From DATAGF01 sp963835685 (lineage in GTDB: Bacteria; Actinomycetota; Thermoleophilia; Miltoncostaeales; Miltoncostaeaceae), in assembly GCA_963835685.1 (NCBI GenBank), contig CAWIGI010000015.1, positions 1-64,000 of the forward strand: 64,000 bases of DNA, read 5' to 3'. Under the pieces are notes generated by a model. The model worked only from the letters and a program-made list of their open reading frames with translations. It searched no databases and was not told where the DNA came from. How positions within the stretch are numbered: position 1 is the stretch's first letter; each line of letters opens with the position of its first letter. The position numbers were made by a program, and so were the translations under genes. This document shows positions 9,023 through 17,362 of the stretch, piece by piece.

Positions 9023-9999
9023 GGGCGATCGTCGTCAGGGAGCCCGGCGGGCCCGAGGTGCTGGAGCTCCGCGAGGTCGCCGACCCCTTGCCCGGGCCGG
9101 GCGAGGTCGTGCTCGAGGTCGCCGCGACGGCCGTCAACCGCGCCGACCTCCTCCAGCGCATGGGCCGCTACCCTCCCCCGCCCGGGGCCAGCGAGATCAT
9201 CGGCCTGGAGGCGGCGGGAACCGTCGCCGCGCTCGGCGAGGGCACCGCCGGCTGGGCGCCGGGGGATCCCGCGATGGCGCTCCTTTCCGGGGGGGGCTAC
9301 GCCGAGCGGGTCGTGCCGTTCCAGCCGGCCAGCTCATGCGCGTGCCCGAGGGGCTCGACATGACGGACGCGGCGGCGGTCCCGGAGAGTCTTCCTCACGG
9401 CGTTCCTGTCCCTGCGCCACCTCGCGCCCCTCGCCCCCGGCGAGACGCTGCTGGTGCACGCCGCGGCGAGCGGGGTGGGCACGGCCGCGATCCAGATCGC
9501 GCGCGAGCTCGGCGCCTCCGCGATCGGCACGGTGCGCCGGCCCGAGAAGGCCGGCGCGGTGACCGGGCTCGGGGCCCGCGCGATCGTGACGCCGGAGGCG
9601 ACGTTCGCGGACGAGGTGAGGGACGCGACCGGCGGGCGCGGTGCAGACGTCATCCTCGACCTCGTCGGTGGGTCCTACTGGGCCGAGAACGTCCGGGCGC
9701 TGGCGCGCCTCGGGCGGATCTCGATCGTGGGCCTGGTCGGGGGCGCCAGGGCCGAGGTCAACCTCTCCGCGCTCCTGCCGCTGCAGGCGACGATCCGCGC
9801 GAGCACCCTCCGCGGCCGAACCGCCGAGGAGAAGGCCCGCCTGGTCGCCGAGTTCGCCGAGTGGGGCCTGCCCCGCCTCGCCGACGGGCGCCTGCGGCCG
9901 GTCGTCGACCGGGTCATCCCATTGGCCCGGGCGGCCGAGGCGCACCGGGCCGTCGGCGACGACGCGACCGTCGGCAAGGTCGTCCTCTCGGTCGCCTGA
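9019..9999 (+). CDS. NAD(P)H:quinone oxidoreductase, MDR family (frameshifted)
   Basis: A medium-chain dehydrogenase/reductase of the zinc-free quinone-oxidoreductase type, about 326 residues. It opens VRAIVVREPGGPEVLEL, contains VNRADLLQRMGRYPPPPG, and has the nucleotide-binding region LLVHAAASGVGTAAIQIA. The C-terminus PLARAAEAHRAVGDDATVGKVVL is typical of the PIG3-like branch. Two frame changes lie near 9335 and 9385, joining FQPA to QLMRVPEGLDM and then VFLTAFLSL. The domain is otherwise complete, so indel errors are likelier than a true pseudogene. The GTG start overlaps the stop of the upstream hydrolase. Confidence 0.82.
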
Positions 10000-10061
10000 G
10001 GGGGCGGGCCGATGCGATACGGTTGCGGTCCGACGTCTCCACGAGCGCAAGGGACGGATCC

Positions 10062-10289
10062 ATGAAGAAGCTCTTGGTGTTGCTCGTCCTCGCGGGACTC
10101 GCGTACTGGCTGGTGAAGGACCGCCTCGGCGGCGAGCCGGACGAGTTCGTCTTCACCGAGGCCCCGCCCGCCGGCGACGCCGAGACCCCGGCCGAGGCTC
10201 CGCCCGCCGCCGACGCCGAGGCCCCGGCCGAGGCTCCGCCCGCCGGCGACGCCGAGACCCCGCCGACCTCGCCGCCGCCCACGACCTGA
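10062..10289 (+). CDS. Small membrane-anchored protein with Ala/Pro-rich tail (DLW-39-like)
   Basis: A 75-residue protein: a short N-terminal membrane helix (KKLLVLLVLAGLAYWLV), the segment EPDEFVFTEA, then three copies of a 12-residue Ala/Pro/Glu repeat (EAPPAGDAETPA and variants). The head resembles small actinobacterial proteins of the DLW-39 type, whose function is not known. A TACGGT box lies at 10018-10023 and AAGGGA precedes the ATG. The low-complexity tail may be a linker outside the membrane. Confidence 0.6.
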   Translation: MKKLLVLLVLAGLAYWLVKDRLGGEPDEFVFTEAPPAGDAETPAEAPPAADAEAPAEAPPAGDAETPPTSPPPTT

Positions 10290-10296
10290 TCCATTC

Positions 10297-10788
10297 GTGG
10301 CCCTGCGCCTCCCCGAGGCTCAGGCCGAGCTGGTCGGCGCGCTCGAGCCGGACCTGCGGATGGCGGCGGAGGCGATCGGCGTCGGGCTGCGCGACCCGCT
10401 CACCCGCCTGGCGCCGGGGCTCACCCGGCCCGCCGAGGACGGCGACGAGGCCGCGGAGGCCCTGCTCGTCGAGCTCGACCTCGACCACGACGGCGCCCCC
10501 GACGCGGTGTCGCTGGCGGCCGTCATGGCCGCGCACCGCACGTACGTCGCCGCCCGCGGCCGGCCCGGGGCCGTCAGCACCGGCGCGCTGGCCCTGGCAA
10601 GGCTGCTCGTCTGGGCGCAGCGCGCGGCGCTGCTCGGCCCGCCTCCACGCGTCGTCTGGGTCGGCCCGGCGGCCCGCCGGCCGGAGGACGCCGAGGGACG
10701 GATCACGCTCTCGGCGCGAAGCGCCGTCACGATGGCGGGCACCACGCGGCGCGCCGAGGCGGTGGCGCTGATCGAGCCCCCGACATAG
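10297..10788 (+). CDS. Hypothetical protein (163 residues)
   Basis: The product has a helical N-terminal half (LPEAQAELVGALEPDLRMAA, AEALLVELDLDHDGAPD) followed by LALARLLVWAQRAALLG and strand-rich VVWVGPAARR and RITLSARSAVTMAG. I do not recognise a family. Codon use matches the neighbours. The GTG start is 7 bases after the previous stop, suggesting cotranscription with the membrane-anchored protein upstream. It converges with rpoD. Confidence 0.6.
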   Translation: MALRLPEAQAELVGALEPDLRMAAEAIGVGLRDPLTRLAPGLTRPAEDGDEAAEALLVELDLDHDGAPDAVSLAAVMAAHRTYVAARGRPGAVSTGALALARLLVWAQRAALLGPPPRVVWVGPAARRPEDAEGRITLSARSAVTMAGTTRRAEAVALIEPPT

Positions 10789-10798
10789 CGACAGCGTA

Positions 10799-10831
10799 CG
10801 CCGGGCCTCGTCAGCGGCGCTCGGCCCGGCG
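10799..10831. terminator. Inverted repeat between convergent genes
   Basis: CGCCGGGCC and GGCCCGGCG form nine perfect pairs around a 15-base loop, located between the stop of the hypothetical gene and the 3' end of rpoD. There is no U-run on either side. Position and stem strength suggest a bidirectional terminator. Confidence 0.5.
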
Positions 10832-10927
10832 GCCATGCCCCGGCCGGGGGCGAGTGTGGACCGGCGGCACCGCCCTCGGCGGGGCTGGCCGCCGGGACAA
10901 TCAACCCCCGCGCCCGCCGAGGCTTCC

Positions 10928-11999
10928 TTAGTCGAGAAATTCCCGCAGCCGCTGGGTGTCGCGGTAGGCGTGCAGCTTGTTCAGCGTCTTGGCCTCGATC
11001 TGGCGGATCCGCTCGCGGGTGACGCCGAAGCGCTGGCCGACCTCCTCGAGGGTGCGGGGCTCCTCGCCCCGCAGGCCGAAGCGCAGCTCCAGGACCTTGC
11101 GCTCGCGCTCGGTGAGCTGGGAGAGGACCTGCTCGAGCTCCTCGCGGCGCATGAGCGTGGAGACGGCGTCCGCCGGCCCCTCGACGCCGCGGTCCTCGAT
11201 CAGGTCGCCGAGCTCCGAGTCCTCCTCCTCCCCCACCGGCGTCTCCAGGGAGACCGGCTCCTGGGCGACCTTCTGGATCTCGCGGACCCGGTCCGGCGAC
11301 ACCTCGAGCTCACGCGCGACCTCGTCGATGGTCGGCTCGCGGCCCAGGTCCTGGAGGAGCTGGCGCTGCACGCGCGACAGCCGGTTGATCGTCTCGACCA
11401 TGTGGACCGGCACGCGGATGGTCCGGGCCTGGTCGGCGATCGCGCGCGTGATGGCCTGGCGGATCCACCAGGTGGCGTACGTCGAGAACTTGTAGCCCTT
11501 GCGGTAGTCGAACTTCTCGACCGCGCGGATGAGGCCCAGGTTGCCCTCCTGGATGAGGTCGAGGAACGCGAGTCCGCGACCGACGTAGCGCTTGGCGACC
11601 GACACGACGAGCCGCAGGTTGGCCTCGATCAGCTCGGCCTTCGCGCTCATGTCGCGGTGCTCGATCCTCCTGGCGAGGGACACCTCCTCGGGCGCCGTGA
11701 GGAGGGGGACGCGCCCGATCTCGCGGAGGTACATCCTGACCGGGTCGCTCGAGTGGGCCTTGACCGACAGGTCCAGGCGCGGGCCCGCGCCGTTGGAGAC
11801 CGGGTCCCCGCGCGTCGGCGAGCACCTCGATGCCCAGCTCGGCGAGCACCTGCAGCAGCCGCTCCTGCTGCTCCTCGGACAGGTCGGCGGCCTCGATGAC
11901 GTCCACCATGCGGGAGAACGGCACCGCGCCGACCTCGCGCCCCTCCTCGATCAGCTCGCGCACCTCGTCGACGCTCGTGATCGAGACCTCGGTGCTCAT
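10928..11999 (-). CDS. rpoD: Primary RNA polymerase sigma factor (one frameshift)
   Basis: Sigma-70 group 1 factor of about 357 residues. The N-terminus (VDEVRELIEEGREVGAVPFS) is a short region 1.1. Region 1.2 is DPVRMYLREIGRVPLLT; regions 2.1-2.4 include NLRLVVSVAKRYVGRGL, DLIQEGNLGLIRAVEKFDY and FSTYATWWIRQAI. Region 3 has INRLSRVQRQLLQDLGREPT, and region 4 ends in the HTH VTRERIRQIEAKTL. The frame changes near 11813: one G removed from a four-G run restores ADARDPVSNGAGPRL and joins the halves. Since the primary sigma factor is essential, this is best read as a sequence error. ATG 11999 lies 4 bases after the dnaG stop, the conserved dnaG-rpoD arrangement. Confidence 0.95.
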
Positions 12000-12003
12000 C
12001 TCG

Positions 12004-13722
12004 TCACGAGTCCCCGCGGAGGGCGGCGCGAAGCCGGCGGGCCAGGTCGAGGGCGCGCAGGCGGCCCTCCTCGTCGCCCGCGGCCCGCAGCTCGGCGGCG
12101 CGGCGCTCCAGCATCGGCAGCTCGACGCGGTACGCGGCCTCCCGCAGCTCGGCCTCGCTGACGTCGGCGCCCGCGAGCTCGAGGCGCACCGCGAGGCCGA
12201 CCTCCGCGAGGTCGTCGGGCCAGTCGTCGACCGAGGAGACGCCGGACCGCAGGAGGTCGAACGCCCGCCGATGGCCCTCGATCTGGAAGGCCTCGGGCGG
12301 CAGGCCCTCGAGGTAGGACCGGGCGGCGTCGGGGAGCGCGACGGCCATGGCGAGGAAGCGGCGCTCGCGCACCTCCTGCGGGGCGCTCGCGCGCGGCGGC
12401 AGCACGGCCGTTTGGGGGGCGTCATGACGCGCGGAGTGCCGGAGCCGTTCCTCCAACCCCTGGGACAGCTGCAGCAGGCCAGCGGTCAAGCGAACCCCCT
12501 CATCCTTCTCCACCGAGTCGGGAAAGCGGCGCAGCAGACGAGCGATGTCCTCGAGCGCCCCCTCCCGGTCCCGAGGAGACCGGCCCGCCCGCGACACGCG
12601 CGCGCGGATGAGGGAAGTTACCAGAGCTTGGGAATTGTCGACAGCGCGGGCGAGCGCGCGGCGCCCCTCCTCGTCGCCCGCGAGGTCGCCCGGATCGCGT
12701 CCGGGGGGCAACGTGACGGCCGACAGCGAGACATCGAGGCCCCCCGCGGCCTCCACGGTCCGCCATGCCGCCTGCTCGCCCGCGGCGTCGGCGTCGAAGC
12801 ACAGCCTGATCTCCGGCGCCCAGCGCCGCAGGAGCTTGATCTGATCGGTCGTGAGGGAGGTGCCCATGCAGGCGACGGCCGGCTCGACGCCGGCCGCCAC
12901 GAGGCCCATGACGTCGGTGTAGCCCTCGGCCACGACGAAGTGCTTCGCCCGGGCGGCGGGCCCGCGGGCCTCGGCGAGGCCGAAGAGCAGGCTGCGCTTC
13001 TTGAAGTGGTCGCCCTCGGGCGAGTTCACGTACTTGGCCCGCTCGCCCGGGTCGAGCGTCCGCCCGCCGAACCCCTGCACCCGCCCCCGGCTGTCGGCGA
13101 TGGGGAACGTGATCCGGGAGACGAAGAAGTCCCAGGCCTGGCCCCCGCGCATCCGCGCGAGCCCGGCGTCGACGAGGGCCTCGCGGGCGAAGCCCTCCCG
13201 GACCGCGCGCCCGGCCAGGACGGCGCCGCCGCCAGGGGCGTAGCCGATGCGGAATCGGCGCACGAGCTCCTCGCCGAAGCCGCGCTCGGCGAGGTACTCC
13301 CGCGCCGGGGCCGCCTCGTCGGCCCGCCAGAGGTACTCGGCGTAGAAGGCCGCCGCCCGCTCCAGCAGCGCCCGGCGGCGCTCGACCGCCTCGCGGCGGG
13401 CCGCGTCACCGGGCGACTCCTCCTCGAACCGGACGGGGATGCCGAAGCGCTCGGCGAGCTGCTCGATGGCCTCGTAGAAGCTCGCGGCGCCCTCCTGCTC
13501 GCGCATCCAGTCGATCGCGTCGCCGGTGACCCCGCAGCCGTGGCAGTAGTAGCGGCGGAAGTCCGGCGGGAGCAGGCTGAACGACGGCGTGCGCTCCTCG
13601 TGGAAGGGGCACCGGCCCCACCAGCGCCCGCCGCGCCGCACCAGGCTCACCCGTCCGCGCACGAGATCGACGAGGTCGCTGCCCTCGCGCACCGCTTCGA
13701 TGGTCGCCTGCGTCGGTGGCAC
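12004..13722 (-). CDS. dnaG: DNA primase
   Basis: A 572-residue bacterial primase that makes RNA primers at the replication fork. The CHC2 zinc-binding domain is seen as CPFHEERTPSFS...YYCHGCG (about residues 38-62). The catalytic core has VVAEGYTDVMG and the TOPRIM acidic motif CFDADAAG. The C-terminal quarter (RERRFLAMAVALPDAARSYL and the helix-rich end) is the DnaB-interacting region. GTG 13722 gives the usual N-terminus PPTQATIEAVREGSDLVDLV; the ribosome site is weak (CAGGGGG directly before GTG). It forms an operon with rpoD and is divergent from msrA across 120 bases that must hold both promoters. Confidence 0.95.
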   Translation of the reverse strand: MPPTQATIEAVREGSDLVDLVRGRVSLVRRGGRWWGRCPFHEERTPSFSLLPPDFRRYYCHGCGVTGDAIDWMREQEGAASFYEAIEQLAERFGIPVRFEEESPGDAARREAVERRRALLERAAAFYAEYLWRADEAAPAREYLAERGFGEELVRRFRIGYAPGGGAVLAGRAVREGFAREALVDAGLARMRGGQAWDFFVSRITFPIADSRGRVQGFGGRTLDPGERAKYVNSPEGDHFKKRSLLFGLAEARGPAARAKHFVVAEGYTDVMGLVAAGVEPAVACMGTSLTTDQIKLLRRWAPEIRLCFDADAAGEQAAWRTVEAAGGLDVSLSAVTLPPGRDPGDLAGDEEGRRALARAVDNSQALVTSLIRARVSRAGRSPRDREGALEDIARLLRRFPDSVEKDEGVRLTAGLLQLSQGLEERLRHSARHDAPQTAVLPPRASAPQEVRERRFLAMAVALPDAARSYLEGLPPEAFQIEGHRRAFDLLRSGVSSVDDWPDDLAEVGLAVRLELAGADVSEAELREAAYRVELPMLERRAAELRAAGDEEGRLRALDLARRLRAALRGDS

Positions 13723-13842
13723 CCCCCTGAGGATACGGGGCGCCGGGGGGCGGTCGATGACAGCGGCGCTATCCTCGAAGGGACTCCTGGCAACGGGGGC
13801 GCCGTCCGAGGGTTCGGCGAGCACGGGAATAGGAGGCGCCGG

Positions 13843-14499
13843 ATGGGGCTGTTCTCGAGGACGAAGGTGGAGATGCCGACGCCCGAGCAGGCGCTCCGGG
13901 GACGGGAGGAGCGCATGCCGGTCCCGGCGCGCCACGACGTCCTCGGCAGCGCGCTGGAGCCGCCCTTCCCCGAGGGGGCCGAGCTCGCGCTGTTCGGCAT
14001 GGGCTGCTTCTGGGGGGCCGAGCGCGTCTTCTGGCAGGCGCCCGGCGTCATCAGCACCGCAGTGGGCTACGCCGGCGGGTACACCCCGAACCCCGGCTAC
14101 GAGGAGGTCTGCTCGGGGCGCACGGGCCACAACGAGGTCGTGCGGGTCGTCTTCGACCCGGCCGTCACGAGCTACGACGCGCTCCTGAAGCTCTTCTGGG
14201 AGAACCACGACCCCACCCAGGGCATGCAGCAGGGAAACGACGTCGGCACGCAGTACCGGTCGGGCATCTACACCTATTCCGAGCCGCAGCGCGCCGCGGC
14301 CGAGGCCTCACGCTCCGCCTACGGACGCCGCCTCGCCGAGGCCGGCTACGGTCCGATCACGACGGAGATCACGGACGCCCCCGAGTTCTTCTACGCCGAG
14401 GACTATCACCAGCAGTACCTGGCGAAGGTCCCGAACGGCTACTGCGGGCTGGGCGGGACCGGGGTGAGCTGCCCGGTCGGCGTCGCCTCGGCCGACTGA
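13843..14499 (+). CDS. msrA: Peptide-methionine (S)-S-oxide reductase
   Basis: A 218-residue MsrA that repairs S-methionine sulfoxide in proteins. The catalytic motif GMGCFWGAER lies at about residues 50-59, followed by GYAGGYTPNPGYEEVCSGRTGHNEVV and the substrate-binding HDPTQGMQQGNDVGTQYRS, all hallmarks of the family. The C-terminus carries two further cysteines (NGYCGLGGTGVSCPVG) able to act as resolving residues. AGGAGG sits 6 bases before the ATG, fixing the start. It is divergent from dnaG. Confidence 0.95.
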   Translation: MGLFSRTKVEMPTPEQALRGREERMPVPARHDVLGSALEPPFPEGAELALFGMGCFWGAERVFWQAPGVISTAVGYAGGYTPNPGYEEVCSGRTGHNEVVRVVFDPAVTSYDALLKLFWENHDPTQGMQQGNDVGTQYRSGIYTYSEPQRAAAEASRSAYGRRLAEAGYGPITTEITDAPEFFYAEDYHQQYLAKVPNGYCGLGGTGVSCPVGVASAD

Positions 14500-14508
14500 T
14501 CCGGCGGT

Positions 14509-14564
14509 CATACGCCCCTCTCCCGGCTCCGCCTGACGGCGGGGCGCGCCGTCCGAGGGGCTGA
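14509..14564. repeat. REP-like 56-bp hairpin repeat, family 1 (single copy)
   Basis: This 56-base sequence is identical to 51275-51330. It begins CATACGCCCCTCTC and ends GAGGGGCTGA. CCCCTC pairs with GAGGGG, and an inner stem GACGGC/GCCGTC surrounds GGGGCGC. The end abuts the stop codon of the minus-strand gene at 14566, just as the other copy abuts the stop of the gene at 51332. It lies between convergent genes, consistent with a terminator or REP element. Confidence 0.85.
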
Positions 14565-14565
14565 G

Positions 14566-15108
14566 TCAGAGCACCCACACGACGAGGACGATGACGAGCA
14601 GCTGAGCGGCCACCGCCAGCCCCAGGAGGGCGGCGTTCAGGCTGTTGTCGCGGAGGAAGGCCGCGAAGCCCCGCTCCGGCTCGGCGCCTTGGTCCGGGGC
14701 GTCGACCACGGCGGGCAGCCTGCGCCGGGCGAGCGCCCGGCGCGGAGTGCTCCGCCCCCGCTCGGCCGGCAGGACGACGCCGTCGAGCGGCTCGTCCTCG
14801 GCGCCCGGGCCGGGCTCCGGCGCGGGCTGCGGCTGAGGGCGCAGGCGCAGGGGGCGGCGGACCCGCTCGTTCCGCGCGGGCTCGGCGGGCCGCACGACCA
14901 CCTGCGGGCGAAGGAGCTCCAGCCTGCCCGCGCCGATGCCCCGGACCCCCGCGAGCTCGTCGACCGAGGTGAACCCGCCGTTCTCGTCACGCCACGCGAC
15001 GATGCGGCCCGCGAGGGAGGGCCCGACGCCCACGAGGCGGCAGAGATCCTCCTCGGTGGCCGACGTGAGATCGATCAGGCCGTCGTCGTGCCTCACCGAC
15101 GGAACCAT
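14566..15108 (-). CDS. Helix-hairpin-helix (ComEA-like) protein with C-terminal membrane helix
   Basis: A 180-residue protein starting with a ComEA-type helix-hairpin-helix DNA-binding motif pair: DLTSATEEDLCRLVGVGPSL...IVAWRDENGGFTSVDELAGVRGIG. A proline/arginine-rich linker follows, then a C-terminal hydrophobic helix (ALLGLAVAAQLLVIVLVVWVL). The order is reversed compared with classical ComEA (membrane helix first, HhH last), so a DNA-uptake role should not be assumed. ATG 15108 is preceded by GGAGGG with short spacing; an upstream ATG (15153) lacks a good site. Confidence 0.7.
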   Translation of the reverse strand: MVPSVRHDDGLIDLTSATEEDLCRLVGVGPSLAGRIVAWRDENGGFTSVDELAGVRGIGAGRLELLRPQVVVRPAEPARNERVRRPLRLRPQPQPAPEPGPGAEDEPLDGVVLPAERGRSTPRRALARRRLPAVVDAPDQGAEPERGFAAFLRDNSLNAALLGLAVAAQLLVIVLVVWVL

Positions 15109-15184
15109 ATCCCTCCGCCAGCGGGCCGACGCAAGCCCGAGCCGGCGACGCACAGCGGCGCGAGCGCGCTCCGCAGGCCCGTGG

Positions 15185-15958
15185 TCACGCGCCCCGGATG
15201 GTCAGGGGGGTGCCGATGGGCAGCAGCTCGGCCAGGCGGAGGATGTCCTCGTTGCGCATCCGGATGCAGCCGTGCGAGACCCTCCCCGGCAGGAGCTCGG
15301 GGCGGTCGGTGCCGTGGATCCCCACGAACCCACCGGCGGGCCAGTCGGTGAGGGTCGGGGAGCGCGCGCTGGTGCCGAACGCGACCGGGCCGTAGGCCGG
15401 GCTCGCGTAGCGGGTGAGCTTGCTCCGCACGTAGAACTCCCCCGACGGCGTGGGCGCGTCCGCGGTCCCGACGCCGACCGGGGCCGACAGGATCGCCCGG
15501 CCTCCGCGCAGGAGGGCGATCGTCTGCGCGCCCAGGTCGACCACCAGGCGCGTGTCGACGACCCCGTACCCCCCAAGCGCAGACCGCGGCACCCAGCCGG
15601 TCGTCCCGTTCGGGAGGGCCGCCGGCCGCACGCGCACCCACCCCGGCGCCGCCCGGCTCCCGGCCTCGTCGTCGAGGGCGACGATGTTCCGGGTGCCCTC
15701 CGGCGTCGTCGCCGCGATCTCGGCGACGACGGGCGCCGAGGCGCGCGGGGCGACCCGCACGGCCGCGGCCCGGGCGACCGGCGCCCAGGCGCCCGCCGCC
15801 TCGTCGAGGGCCTCGGGCGCGCCGACCCGCAGACCGGCGGCGGCGGGCGCCGGGACCCTCGCGGCTGCGTCCCGGGCGGGCGCCCCGTCCGCGCCGCAGC
15901 CCCAGAGGGCGCCGAGCACCACGACGGCGACGGCCGCGCCGACGGCGCTGCGGGTCAC
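15185..15958 (-). CDS. L,D-transpeptidase (YkuD), predicted lipoprotein
   Basis: A 257-residue exported protein that probably forms or exchanges 3-3 cross-links in peptidoglycan. The N-terminus is a lipoprotein-like signal (AVAVVVLGALWGC, Cys about 20). An SH3-like segment follows (RVAPRASAPVVAEI). The C-terminal YkuD domain shows GEFYVRSKLTR, GIHGT and the catalytic SHGCIRMRNEDI. GTG 15958 overlaps the stop of the upstream ferritin-like gene by GTGA, supporting this start and translational coupling. Its last bases run to the gap before the HhH gene. Confidence 0.9.
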   Translation of the reverse strand: MTRSAVGAAVAVVVLGALWGCGADGAPARDAAARVPAPAAAGLRVGAPEALDEAAGAWAPVARAAAVRVAPRASAPVVAEIAATTPEGTRNIVALDDEAGSRAAPGWVRVRPAALPNGTTGWVPRSALGGYGVVDTRLVVDLGAQTIALLRGGRAILSAPVGVGTADAPTPSGEFYVRSKLTRYASPAYGPVAFGTSARSPTLTDWPAGGFVGIHGTDRPELLPGRVSHGCIRMRNEDILRLAELLPIGTPLTIRGA

Positions 15959-16632
15959 CCCGTGAAGCGGGGCGCGCGGCGGCCGGTCGTGCGGGGGCGC
16001 GGCCGCACGAACCCGGTCTCGTCCACGAGCCGCTGCGCCTCGCGCGCCGAGATCGGGGCGTCGATGGGGACCGAGGCGGGCTGCACGCCCTCGAGGTAGC
16101 GGATCCATGCGGCGTGCCTGGCCTCGACGGTGTGGATGGACGCCGCCGCGGAGATCAGGGCCGGAGTCTGGAGCTTGGTCAGCGCGCCCTGGTAGGCGGC
16201 GGCCGAGAAGTCCTCGAAGGCGACCGCGGTCCGCACGAAGGCCTCGTCGTCCTCGGTGGTCCCCCGGAAGTCGAAGTAGGGCTCCTTGGCGGCGGCGGCG
16301 CCGAGGGCGTCGAGCAGCGCCCGGACGTGGGCGCGCTCGACGGCGCCGATCGTCCGGGCGGCCTCCATCGAGGTCGCCCCGATGGCCCGGCGGCGCTCCG
16401 CCTCCGAGTAGAACGCGGCCTGGAGGTACTCCAGGGAGAGGGCGAAGTTGAGGATGGCCGTGTCGTCCGGCGGGCCCTGGGCGGCGAGGGGCCCCGCGCC
16501 GAGGCCGAGGGCCATGCCCGCCGCGAGGGCCGCGCTCCCCATGAGCCCGCCGCGGGTGACCCCGGCGCGGTCGGCCGCCTCCGCGACGGCGCCGGCCGGG
16601 TCGATCGCCGACAGGTCGACGGCAGGGTCCAC
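15955..16632 (-). CDS. Ferritin-like domain protein (first of two)
   Basis: A 225-residue exported protein of the ferritin-like (Ferritin_2/desiccation-associated) group. An N-terminal leader (VTRGGLMGSAALAAGMALGL) precedes a four-helix region: DTAILNFALSLEYLQAAFYS, IGAVERAHVRALLDAL, EDDEAFVRTAVAFEDFSAAAY and SIHTVEARHAAWIRYLEG. Conserved Glu and His residues lie where metal-binding ligands usually sit, but whether iron is bound is unknown. GTG 16632 is one base past the stop of the upstream paralogue, and its own stop overlaps the L,D-transpeptidase start, giving a tight three-gene unit. Confidence 0.8.
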   Translation of the reverse strand: MDPAVDLSAIDPAGAVAEAADRAGVTRGGLMGSAALAAGMALGLGAGPLAAQGPPDDTAILNFALSLEYLQAAFYSEAERRRAIGATSMEAARTIGAVERAHVRALLDALGAAAAKEPYFDFRGTTEDDEAFVRTAVAFEDFSAAAYQGALTKLQTPALISAAASIHTVEARHAAWIRYLEGVQPASVPIDAPISAREAQRLVDETGFVRPRPRTTGRRAPRFTG

Positions 16633-16633
16633 C

Positions 16634-17173
16634 TCAGGGCTCCACCACGAAGCCCGTGGCGGCGATGTCGGCCTCGATCGCGGCGGCCGGCCGGCCCGCG
16701 TCAACGGCCTCGGCGGCGGGCGTCTCCCCGGCGAGCGATCGGATCCAGGCCGCGTGGCGCGCGTCGACGGACACGATGCCCGCCGTGGTCGCGCGGGCGC
16801 GCGGGCTGAGGTTCGCCGCCTGGCCGTTGTAGGCGTCGACCCCGAGGTCCTCGAGCCCGACGGCGGCGCGGAGGAACGCGTCCGGGTCAGAGGTCGCGTC
16901 GCCGAAGTCGAGCTCGGCCTCACCGGCCGCGTCGGGGCCGAGGAGCGTGAGCAGCGCCTCCACGTGGGCGGCCTCGTGGGCGGCGGCGACGCGGGCGAAC
17001 TCGGCCAGGTCGCCCTGCAGCCCCCCGCCGTTGACCGCCCGGGCGTAGAACTCCGCCTGGAGCCGCTCCAGGCCGAGCGCGAAGTTCAGGATCTCGGTGT
17101 CGGCGCCGCCGGCCTGCGCCGCCCCTGCGCTCGGGGCAAGGGTGGCGACGGTGAGCCCTCCGAGCAGCACCAC
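16634..17173 (-). CDS. Ferritin-like domain protein (second paralogue)
   Basis: Same layout as its neighbour, with the leader VVLLGGLTVATLAPSAGAAQ and helices DTEILNFALGLERLQAEFYA, VAAAHEAAHVEALLTLLG, DPDAFLRAAVGLEDLGVDAY and SVDARHAAWIRSLAG. The true N-terminus is unclear: the frame stays open upstream (DLAAGATRAEVLRRATAAGA, like the leader of the paralogue) but has no ATG, GTG or TTG at a sensible place. A start-proximal indel or a rare start is possible. I give the first GTG pair. It heads the run leading to the L,D-transpeptidase. Confidence 0.75.
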   Translation of the reverse strand: MVLLGGLTVATLAPSAGAAQAGGADTEILNFALGLERLQAEFYARAVNGGGLQGDLAEFARVAAAHEAAHVEALLTLLGPDAAGEAELDFGDATSDPDAFLRAAVGLEDLGVDAYNGQAANLSPRARATTAGIVSVDARHAAWIRSLAGETPAAEAVDAGRPAAAIEADIAATGFVVEP

Positions 17174-17362
17174 GGCGCCGGCGGCGGTCGCGCGGCGCAG
17201 GACCTCGGCCCGCGTCGCTCCCGCCGCGAGGTCGATCGCGACGGGCGCTCCGGGGGCGTCACCGGCCCACGGGCGATGTCCGGATCGCTGTCCGATCCAG
17301 GTAATACGAGCCTCGGCGCCGGGTGGATCACCGCCGATTGCGGACGGATCGCGGTCCGGCCC

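Noticed and set aside
11830..13842. Long plus-strand frame opposite dnaG leading into msrA
   Set aside because: Only the last 218 codons are real (msrA). The upstream part is antisense to dnaG and lacks any domain; AGGAGG and ATG at 13843 define the start.
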